Source: Plecoglossus altivelis (Eukaryota > Chordata > Actinopteri > Osmeriformes > Plecoglossidae). From it: a stretch of 64,000 nt of DNA. Below the pieces are notes generated by a model. The model had not been told where the DNA came from, did no database searches, and saw nothing but the letters and a program-made list of their open reading frames with translations. This document shows positions 55,669 to 64,000 of this stretch, piece after piece (the stretch's first letter is position 1; each line of letters opens with the position of its first letter). The DNA lies in NCBI GenBank assembly GCA_036571765.1, contig BROE01000004.1, forward strand, positions 2,027,430 to 2,091,429, in the 5' to 3' direction. The position numbers were made by a program, and so were the translations under genes.

Positions 55669-58600
55669 CTACTGAGGAGGTTTGGGTTGCTCTCCTACTC
55701 CCCCAGCAAGGCGGTGTACTGCTAGACTAACTTCATAGGCCAGGGTGTCTGCACTCTCCTGCAACACACACACACACACACCATCAGATTTGCAATACAC
55801 ACCATCAAATCTGCAACACACACACACACACCATCAGATCTGCAACACACACCATCAGATCTGCACGCATTAATTCTGACAGAATTAGCTTCTATTTGTG
55901 GTGGTAGGCAGGGGTGGAGTCAAACATAGGGGGCTTATCCCAAACCCATGTCCTAGTATCGTTTTGATGTTAGTGTAAATAAAGACCTAAAGAAGTAATG
56001 TAAAAAACAGAAATTGTATTATTTTCAGCACCAAATATTTTTTAATCTTAATGTATATAAATAACAAAAAACTTAAACAAACATCAATTTGTGACAGTAT
56101 TTTATTGTGGTGGGCCACCACAAATAAATTAATGTACGTCAGACACACACACACACACAAGCCAGTTCTCCTGTCTCACCTGACTGGCTGCTTCTGCATA
56201 CACCCTGACGATGTTCTCCGTCCCAGATGGCCGCACGAAGGTGCGTCCCTGTTCATACTTCCTGGCCAGGGAGTCAATAGCTTCCTGTAGTCCTACAGGG
56301 CTCAGCGTCCTCCTCTCAGCGTCCGTGGTGACAATCACCTCTCGCTCTGCCACCTGCAGGGAACACACACCTGAGGTCAAACACCATGTGTGTTGGTCCT
56401 ACCATTATGTTCATGCTAGCAACATAGCTCTAGAGATGTAGAGATACATGTGTTCATGCTAGCAACATAGCTCTAGAGATGTAGAGATATATGTGTTTAT
56501 GCTAGCAACATAGCTCTAGAGGTGTAGAGATACATGTTTTTATGCTAGCAACGTAGCGCTAGAGGTGTAGAGATACACCTGTTCATGCTAGTAGCATCCT
56601 CTACAGGTCCAGAAGACACACACCTTGACTTTGAGCTGCCTGTTGGGTAGATCTGTGTAGATCGAGTCCCACTGTTGAACAGTCATGCCCCTGATGGCCA
56701 GTACAGCCTCTATCAACAACATGTCTGAGATGGCATCACCTACTGTCTAGAGAAGGAGGGGGGAAGTGGGAGAGAGGCAGGTGGGAAGGAGGTAGAGAGT
56801 GGCAGGTGGCAGAGAGGCAGGTGGGAGGGAGGTGGAGAGGCAGGTGGGAGGGAGGTGGAGAGAGGCAGGTGGGAGGGAGGTGGAGAGAGGCAGGTGGGAG
56901 GGAGGTGAAGAGAGGGAGGGAGAGGGAGGTAGATGGAGAGAGAGGCTTAGGTAGATGGAGAGAGAGGCTTAGGTAGATGGAGAGAGAGGCTTAGGTAGAG
57001 GGGGAGAGAGGCTGAGGGAGAGAGTGTTGAGAGAGAGGGAGAGAGTTGTAGAGGGATGGAGAGAGAGGCAGTGGGGAGGGAGGTGGAGAGAGCAGTGGAG
57101 GGAGGCCCTGGAGAGAGGCAGGTGGGAGGGAGGTGGAGAGAGGCAGGTGGCAGAGAGGCAGGTGGGAGGGAGGTGGCGAGAGAGGCAGTGGGAGAGAGGC
57201 AGGGTGGGAGGCAGACGGATGGAGAAGCAGAGGCAGGGTGGCGGACGGGAGGTCGGAGAGAGGCCGGTCGGGGAGGGCACGGTGGAGAGAGAGGCACGCG
57301 TGGAGAGACGCCGGAGGTGGACAGAGCCAGGCAGGCGGCGGCCCCTGGGCCCAGGCCGAGTGGCCAACCCGATGCAGACGGAAAGCAGGCAGAAAAAAGG
57401 AGGGATGAAAAAAAGAGGCAGAAAGAGGAAGTAGACAGAGGTGGAGGGAGATGGTGAGAAAGCTTGGTAAGACATTATTCTTTAGTTAAGATAAGCCATA
57501 AAAAGTCATTCAAATCATCTCCTTGAATGTATGAGTCCAGGATGATTAGGTCCTACCTGGTTGATGAGGTTAGGTCCTACCTGGTTGATGAGGTTAGGTC
57601 CTACCTGGTTGATTTTGACGGTTCGAACAGTGTTTCTGAGGCCAGGTCCGCAGCCTTTCTTCCTGCTCGTGCGTTAATCGTTACGGGTCCTCGCAGCCAT
57701 CGGCTGCAGGATCCATCTCTTCTGCCTGCGCCCACCTGAGACAGCGACTGAACAGGACAACCACCACATGACCATAGATCGCACGCTCCAAGTCACAACC
57801 ACACATGGACCACACAAGCCTGAAGCCCACCACAACATAACCACACGGGAGTGCCGCACCTCAACCAACCCACAATCATGACCATGCCAGCCCCTAGGAA
57901 ATAGCCCACAGCCAACAATGGAACCACAAGCACTCAAGCACAACCACAACATGACCACACCTCCCGGCCGGCAACCTGAAAAGACAACACCACATGACCA
58001 CAGCACCTCGCACCAAGCGAAACCACGAAATGACCACACGCACCTCAGCACAACTACCACGCCAACATGACCCACCAGATTCCCTGCACCTAAGCAACCA
58101 AACTGACCAAGCACACACCTGAAGCACAACCACAATAAACACACAAATGTATTAATGATGGCATTAGTAGTGTACACCAGTGTGTGCATTGACTCACTGT
58201 TCCATGGCCATTGGCCTCAAAGTAGACCCCGATGTGGAACTCCTGAGCAGCGTGATGGAGGTACTTCACACCTGTCTTAGTGCACCTCACCTTCATCTGG
58301 GAGAGAAAACAAGTGCGCCTTCATTCAACACCAAAACAGGAACTATCCCTGGTTCTGCCTTCCTCCCATTAGATGCAGTGATTCCTTAAGGCCAAGCATG
58401 TTATATTAGTTTGTATGTTTGTGTGTATGTGGTTGTGCATGTGCGTTTCTCACCTTCATAGTATTTTCTAAGTAGTGTGTGGAGCTTCCATTAGCGTAAG
58501 CTGTTTGCACCACAGCTATCTGCAGGTCCAGCCCAGCCTGCAGAGTCACAGCCAGATCAGAGAGTTGAACTTTCAAGTAAAGTCTGGGGCAAACAAGCTT

Positions 58601-61192
58601 CAGGTTTAAACTGGTCTTCAGTGTTAAAAGGTAGGTCACTTTTCACCAGGATACACTGCAATGGCAACTTTGGGAGCAGTTTATGTTTGGGATCAGCAGT
58701 TTATGTTTAGGATCACAAAGCAACAAATTAAAGCGTCGCATACCAACCAATTAATTTTGGGAAAACAGAATCATCGTTCCTAGACGCATAAATGGAGTGT
58801 TTCTTAAGAAGACTATAATTTTTTGAGATTTAACACTGATTTTAATTATATTCTGTGCGTTTTTTTGGTTCAAAGACTTGTTTATTAAGTCTGCAGCTGA
58901 AATAGTCAAAATAAAGCAAAAAATGTCTTAAAAGCCATAAGAATTTATCAAAGCAAAACATTGTGTGAGTGTGTGTACCTGTATGAGAAGTTCGTTCAGG
59001 TAGGTACTGATAAGAGTAGCGATCTTGTCTCCATCCAGCAGATGGAAGCTCCCTGCTGAGTCTGTGTAGTAGTAGACGATCCGGTCTGCATCCCCATCAA
59101 ACGAGCAGGAGCGCTCCCCTGGCCTCATCTCCACACCTGGAGGGAGACACCTATAGCTTAATCTAGGCCTGGGTGGACAAACACACACACTATATACAGC
59201 CCCACCTCCTCCCTCTTTTCCACCCTGCTTTCACCCCCTCCTCTACCCTTTTGCTCTAAGCCCCCACCTCACCCCTCCACCCCCTCTGCTCTCCTCCTCC
59301 CAGCCCAAACCTCACCCCTCCACCCCCTCTGCCCTCCTCCTCCCAGCCCCCACCTCACCCCTCCACCCCTTCTACCCTCCTCCTCCCAGCCCCCACCTCA
59401 CCCCTCCACCTCCTCTGCCCTCCTCCCAGTGCTACCTGGAGGTGCTTTCTGCTGCATCTTGACATAGTCTGCTCCACACAGGTGGTTGAGTTTCCCGCTG
59501 CTGCCATCGTTGACCAGGGTGAGCTTGAGCTCCTGCTGAAGGTATGGCTCCATCTCACGCATTTTCAGAGCCCCGATGCCGTTGGCCCCATCCACCAAGA
59601 GGTGTTTCTGGTCGTCTGTACGGTTAGACACCTGGAGGAGGAGTTAGGGAGGTTAGATACCTGGAAGAGGAGGGATTGGTATCTACCTGTCAAGCTGTCA
59701 AGTTAGGGTTCTTACGTTCTTGGTAAGTTGGATGAAGGCCAGAGAGAGCTTCTGGTAGTAGCCCTCGACTGTAGCGTCGCCATAGCGACCCTGTGTGTTC
59801 TGACAGCACACCATGTAGTGAAGCTGGGGTGTTGTCACCTTACCATAGTCTAGCAGGACACAAGCACGGACCAATCAGACATAGTCTAGCAGGATACAAG
59901 CATGGACCAATCAGACATAGTCTAGCAGGACACAAGCATGGACCAATCAGACATAGTGTAGCAGGACACAAGCATGGACCAATCAGACATAGTGTAGCAG
60001 GACACAAGCATGGACCAATCAGACATAGTGTAGCAGGACACAGGCATGGACCAATCAGACATAGTGTAGCAGGACACAAGCATGGACCAATCAGTGAGAG
60101 TTGAGAACACTCACCTCTGCACTGACCTCCGAGGGCAGAGACTCCATCCAACACTGCCTGTGATAGACTATCGCTGCTGCTTCTGGAGAAACAGGAGGTT
60201 TCACAAGCAATCTGTGCAGTATACTGTTGACAGCTTGGGCTAGCTATGTACAGTATGCTATGTACAGCCTAAGATAGCTATGTGTAGTATGCTATGTACA
60301 GCCTAGGATAGCTATGTGTAGTATGCTATGTACAGCCTGGGCTAGCTATGTGTATAATGCTATGTACAGCCTGGGCTAGCTATGTGTAGTATGCTATGTA
60401 CAGCCTGGGCTAGCTATGTGTAGTATGCTATGTACAGCCTGGGCTAGCTATGTGTAGAATGCTATGTACAGCCTGGGCTAGCATGCTGTAAACAGGAACA
60501 TGTACCTGGTGTCTCTGCCTAAGAACACACTGCCCTGCTGGTCCATGCTGATGGATTCTTTCTTGATGATGTCCTCTAAAGCCGCAATGACCATGTCCTG
60601 CTCAGCATTGGCCAGCGCAGTAGCGTAGCCTTCCCATGCTGGGGTCACCATCTCCCCCATAGGATCCACCATCTTAAGACCATTATCCTCCTAGACAGGT
60701 GGAGGGAGTAAGGGAGAAAGCAGATGAAAGAGAAAGATGGTTTTCAGAGAAATGGAATAGATCACAAAATATAAGGATGGAGGAAGTAGTAGAAACAGAA
60801 CAGTTTACCGTAAAACAAATCAATATTTGACAACCTTCCTTTAAAAATAGCAAGATGCTATTCTGAGGTAGTGACTCTTGGCATACCAAGTCTAGCCCAG
60901 GGACAGATACAATGCTCTACGTTGGTGTCATTTTACAATAGTATTCACAAGATCCAGTAGTTATAAAGGAAGGGTTGCAGCAGACCTCAGGGTTGTGTGA
61001 TGCGGTAACCATGACCCCTATGGTGGCTCGAGTCTGCTTGGAGCGCAGGGTGGCCAGCAGGCCCATGCGGAACATGACGTGGTCCAGGAGGCTGGCGCTG
61101 GTCCTGAACCCAGCTGTGCCATATTGCAGTACTAGTCCTGCTGGCTTGATGTGGAGAGAAGACTTCCAGGAGACTTCCTTAAACTGTGACAT
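55669..61192 (-). CDS. pgm3: Phosphoacetylglucosamine mutase (PGM3/AGM1), 12 exons, exon 9 damaged
   Basis: Converts GlcNAc-6-phosphate to GlcNAc-1-phosphate for UDP-GlcNAc synthesis in the cytosol. Exons (-): 60,986-61,192; 60,506-60,690; 60,115-60,182; 59,716-59,849; 59,436-59,631; 58,979-59,136; 58,454-58,537; 58,198-58,296; exon 9 (about 57,605-57,740, unreadable in one frame); 56,624-56,746; 56,180-56,353; 55,669-55,758. Exons 1-8 give 377 residues. Ser65 in TASHNPE is the phosphoserine, CSFDGDADR (D277, D279, D281) binds the metal, FEANGHG (370-376) contacts sugar, and FVRPSGTE in exon 11 binds phosphate. Start: the ATG at 61,192 (MSQFKEVSWK). Exon 8 opens MKVRCTKTG where human has VPVYCTKTG. 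Expected full length is about 540 residues. Confidence 0.92.
55758..55870. repeat. CA / caccatcagatctgcaac repeat
   Basis: Four units of accatcagatctgcaacaca with variable CA runs, immediately upstream of the pgm3 exon 12 acceptor. Confidence 0.88.
56395..56590. repeat. 44-base repeat in pgm3 intron 10
   Basis: Four to five copies of tcatgctagcaacatagctc and tagagatgtagagatacatg. Confidence 0.9.
56755..57450. repeat. Purine minisatellite (ggcaggtgggagggaggtgg)
   Basis: Units of about 25 bases, gagaggcaggtgggagggag plus gtgga, clean on the left, then a gagaggcttaggtagatgga array at 56,935-57,000. Increasingly error-rich from about 57,050. The Arg/Glu/Gly open frames are compositional. Confidence 0.88.
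57545..57610. repeat. 24-base repeat copying pgm3 exon 9 donor
   Basis: tcctacctggttgatgaggt plus tagg in three copies (tcctacctggttga at 57,551, 57,575 and 57,599). On the pgm3 strand the last copy is the exon 9 end and donor (aaccag then gtagga, exon end 57,605). The other two are duplicates placed downstream in the intron. Confidence 0.88.
57605..57740 (-). pseudogene. pgm3: Damaged pgm3 exon 9
   Basis: On the - strand the 3' part reads GRKAA in one frame and NTVRTVKINQ in another, and joins TVGDAISDML of exon 10 as expected. The 5' part (expected to start ALFS) has no open frame. At least two frameshifts and a stop are present. Because the flanking sequence is of poor quality this is more likely a sequence error than true gene loss. 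Confidence 0.65.
57741..58140. repeat. Error-rich repeat (cacaaccacaacatgaccac)
   Basis: Corrupted copies of a unit of about 30 bases containing acctgaagcacaaccacaac and atgaccacac, in pgm3 intron 8. The noise level matches the damaged exon 9 beside it. Confidence 0.75.
59200..59432. repeat. C-rich repeat of about 43 bases in pgm3 intron 5
   Basis: Four to five units of ccccacctcacccctccacc plus ccctctgccctcctcctccc, ending 4 bases from the exon 5 donor. The G-rich pgm3 strand could form G-quadruplexes. Confidence 0.9.
59844..60096. repeat. 36-base repeat copying pgm3 exon 4 acceptor
   Basis: Seven units of tagcaggacacaagcatgga plus ccaatcagacatagtc. On the pgm3 strand the true acceptor and first exon bases (cctgctag then actatg; AG at 59,851-59,850) are repeated every 36 bases upstream. 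Two decoys keep the AG (59,887-59,886 and 59,923-59,922). The others have CTAC instead of CTAG and cannot be acceptors. Confidence 0.92.
60228..60482. repeat. 34-base repeat in pgm3 intron 2
   Basis: Seven to eight units of agctatgtgtagtatgctat plus gtacagcctgggct, starting about 20 bases past the exon 2 donor. Confidence 0.92.
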
Positions 61193-63158
61193 TCTTGACA
61201 ACAAAGGAGTGATGTTGATTGGTTAGAGATAGGCTGATCCTACTCTTCATCTTTCTTAGACCTTAGTGTAATGTTAATAATCGATGAACAATAGGTTTGA
61301 AGGTGATACTGTAAAACTTATATTTCAGATGCTGCTGAAACAGACGCAACGCCTCATACTAACCCCAGAATTTGTACCCACTCTAATTTTTCATTAAAGT
61401 GCTTTCATGATCATGGTACAGCGTCTGTAATGACACTGTTGACAGAATTGAATGGTATAAGTAGCCGTAAAATTGAATGTCCATTCAATTTATGCTTACT
61501 CGACTCGTGAATGATTTAATCTGAAAGAATATCAACCAAACAATTTCCCTCGACTAAAATAATTCGATTTTTATTTTAAATTGAATTTTGTTGTAACTTA
61601 CTTGATTCCAGTTGTGTGAGAAAAACTGGTTTGGACGTAAACCCTTCCGTATTACTCTGCTACGTGGTTGAATTTCCTAAAACGTCACATGGCCCCGCCC
61701 TCAGCCAAGCAAACACTGTGTTGCGCATAAACTGACTTGGCACTTCGTTGTTGATTCTGTCGAACTATTTTTATGATACAAGTCTTTTAGGTGACCTAAA
61801 AAACACGAACAGCCATTAATATTTTTCAGATTTTAGAAAGGTCCAAAAGCAAGTTAATTAGGAAAAATACCCGATCTAATGGTCGTGTCAGCCTCAAAAT
61901 ACTCTGTCAGCTTCAGTGGTCCGGGTGTCCACCTTACAGCTCAAACTCACGTTTAGTAATCTGCAATACCTATTCTGGACAATATCTTTCATTATCGAAG
62001 CAGGCTTATTTATATTAACGTATTTTCATATGCACCCCGATCAGGTGCGTACATACTGAGTACGTGTAGTACTCAGCAACAGTAGCGCACTTGAAAACAG
62101 CATACACTAAATGTTGATGTGTATTGATATTTGTGCTTTTGGTAAACGAGGTGCAAGCTACCTACACAGAGGAAACAGCATACGTAGGCTAATATAGAAC
62201 TATCTTTTTTCCTAGACACTTTTAATCCCAGTTGATTTATAACCTGCACAAAAGCAAATGCCAGAATACATCTATTTATTTAGGCAAGGCCAGTCTACAC
62301 AGCTTCCAGCCATCCTATACATCTATACCTGTGATAGTTCCCTTTAAGAACGCACCATCGCGGCCACCAACGGGATACGGTAAGATACCGTAAGTGTTTA
62401 TTAGCGAAGTCATCTGACCCTGTCTGTGTATATACTGACACTGGGAGAGGAGACGATTCAATATAGGCACTTACATAAATAAATCATCAAACCAGTCCGT
62501 GGAATTGAACAAGACATTTAGTCGAGAATCTCTCCAATAGCTACTCCTTTAGGTTGCACTCGCCAGCGTCAGAGTTGGTGACCGCCAGAGGGGGAAAGGC
62601 GCAAGCTACTGTCGACAGAGAAGGGTAAAGCATCTCATTTAGACACCTCATCCTGAAAACGGTCCGGATCGAAGATTGCAGCCTTGATCAGAGCAGCCGG
62701 ATTCACATCGCGTCATTACTGTGAAACCGTTATTTATATAGCACTGCATTCCGCCCGTGCTTGTCTTTTCTCGTGTATTCCGTTAACTAAGGTGAGGAAG
62801 CAATTAGCCGTCTATCCGACGCTAGGCTACTTGAAGGAATAGTCTAGATTTGAATTGGGGTTGAAGACTTTACCCAACCCATTCTGGCGTGCTATAAAGC
62901 GCCACACTGTCGTGAGAATCAAATCTAGTTATTGTTTTGCTGTGGGGTGATAAAATAGATTTCACGGCTAGCGTAGTGTTACGTAAGAGACGCTAGCTTT
63001 ATCCAAGGTGCTGAACTGAACGGAAGCCTAGTTTACGAAGGGACACGACGAAAATTGGCAATCTTGCGTAAGTCTGTCCATGTGAACGCACACATATGTA
63101 ATGTAATGATTTGAAACGAAAACAATTGCTCTTTATTTGTATTATTCCAATGGTGCTA
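61193..63158. other. pgm3 5' flank, gene-free
   Basis: A likely pgm3 promoter element cluster sits at 61,681-61,700: GC box ggccccgccc at 61,691-61,700 beside acgtcacatgg (half-CRE and E-box-like). AT-rich unique DNA follows. No coding exon recognised up to the N gap. Confidence 0.45.
62560..62791 (+). other. Possible 5' noncoding exon with donor
   Basis: CpG-containing, non-repetitive sequence ends in actaag followed by a strong donor word gtgaggaag (GT at 62,792-62,793). This would suit the first exon of a gene to the right, beyond the N gap. No reading frame or partner exon is visible, so this is a weak call. Confidence 0.25.
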
Positions 63159-63658
63159 NNNNNNNNNNNNNNNNNNNNNNNNNNNNNNNNNNNNNNNNNN
63201 NNNNNNNNNNNNNNNNNNNNNNNNNNNNNNNNNNNNNNNNNNNNNNNNNNNNNNNNNNNNNNNNNNNNNNNNNNNNNNNNNNNNNNNNNNNNNNNNNNNN
63301 NNNNNNNNNNNNNNNNNNNNNNNNNNNNNNNNNNNNNNNNNNNNNNNNNNNNNNNNNNNNNNNNNNNNNNNNNNNNNNNNNNNNNNNNNNNNNNNNNNNN
63401 NNNNNNNNNNNNNNNNNNNNNNNNNNNNNNNNNNNNNNNNNNNNNNNNNNNNNNNNNNNNNNNNNNNNNNNNNNNNNNNNNNNNNNNNNNNNNNNNNNNN
63501 NNNNNNNNNNNNNNNNNNNNNNNNNNNNNNNNNNNNNNNNNNNNNNNNNNNNNNNNNNNNNNNNNNNNNNNNNNNNNNNNNNNNNNNNNNNNNNNNNNNN
63601 NNNNNNNNNNNNNNNNNNNNNNNNNNNNNNNNNNNNNNNNNNNNNNNNNNNNNNNNNN
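63159..63658. other. Scaffold gap (500 N)
   Basis: Exactly 500 Ns, a typical placeholder for a gap of unknown size. Sequence to its right may not be truly adjacent. Confidence 0.98.
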
Positions 63659-64000
63659 ACAAAAAACACTTTTTTTTTTTAATAAAGTGCACAAAAAGAT
63701 GTCTATTTTTGTTTAAAGGGACCTGAGCTGTCAGAAAAAAACATTTTTTTTTTAATATTAAAAAAAAACATTTTTTTTTTATATATAAAAAAAAAATACA
63801 AATCAGAAAACTTAACAGGATTTGTTTGAACGGCAGAATTTCTTCTCTACTCACTCACTCACTCCCTTTGTTCAGACACTTTGCATTGCAATGCTTGTGT
63901 TGTTTCATGACGTCATGTTGTGTCATGTTGCCATGACGACACGGCGTCATGGCATCATGGCGACATGGCGGGGGTTTGTCCTGTATTGGTGTCTCAGACA
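63659..64000. other. Poly-A/T tracts and a CRE palindrome
   Basis: Runs of A and T of 8-13 bases (63,661-63,796) are followed by unique DNA. catgacgtcatg at 63,906-63,917 is a 12-base palindrome containing the perfect CRE tgacgtca (63,908-63,915). Several catgacg / cgtcatgg / catcatgg echoes follow to 63,970. No gene. Confidence 0.6.

Noticed and set aside
56947..57475. Pro/Ser/Leu or Arg/Glu/Gly proteins in pgm3 intron 9
   Set aside because: They are translations of a purine minisatellite inside a pgm3 intron, with degraded sequence quality.
63111..63716. Reading frames crossing the 500-N gap
   Set aside because: They consist almost entirely of undefined bases.

Overview
This window is vertebrate, almost certainly teleost fish, chromosomal DNA. 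It has multi-exon genes with GT-AG introns, an intronless POU-III gene, a tRNA-derived SINE and a decayed Tc1-like element. It also has exceptionally dense simple repeats and minisatellites, with roughly forty separate arrays. The Tc1 end sequence and the repeat style recall the salmon/pike lineage, but that placement is an inference.

Layout. Positions 1-17,000 are a gene-free, repeat-rich flank. At 17,698-18,825 (+) lies an intronless pou3f2 (Brn-2 class) transcription factor gene. It is followed by AT-rich unique sequence and more repeats. From 41,616 down to 27,678 (-) is faxc (failed axon connections homologue), with six exons that join in frame to 425 codons. Its intron 4 is badly assembled: it holds an N gap, the first three coding exons of a second gene (tchp, trichoplein, +) and about 4.4 kb of error-rich sequence. 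From 50,501 down to 44,470 (-) is ccnc (cyclin C), whose 12 exons give 283 codons, the same length as the human protein. From 51,377 to 54,940 (+) is a vimentin/desmin-like type III intermediate filament gene, with 11 exons and 529 codons. From 61,192 down to 55,669 (-) is pgm3 (phosphoacetylglucosamine mutase), in which one exon (exon 9) is damaged by poor sequence. The right end has promoter-like DNA, a possible 5' noncoding exon and a 500-base N gap.

The pou3f2, faxc and ccnc set matches human 6q16 gene order, and pgm3 lies on human 6q14. Genes between these in human (FBXL4, COQ3, PNISR, USP45) were not seen here. The genes are independent units: a neural transcription factor, a GST-fold membrane protein, a Mediator kinase-module cyclin, a cytoskeletal protein and a UDP-GlcNAc pathway enzyme. 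They do not form one pathway.

The most interesting pattern is that many minisatellites begin exactly on splice sites and copy the donor or acceptor together with a few exon bases. This is seen in faxc introns 4 and 5, ccnc intron 8 (and weakly intron 5), the filament gene introns 9 and 10, and pgm3 introns 3 and 9. A second is a minisatellite made from the Pol III A-box head of a SINE in ccnc intron 2. Several regions (about 140-840, 33,360-37,800, 42,861-43,740, 57,050-58,140) look like unpolished long-read consensus and should not be read as biology.
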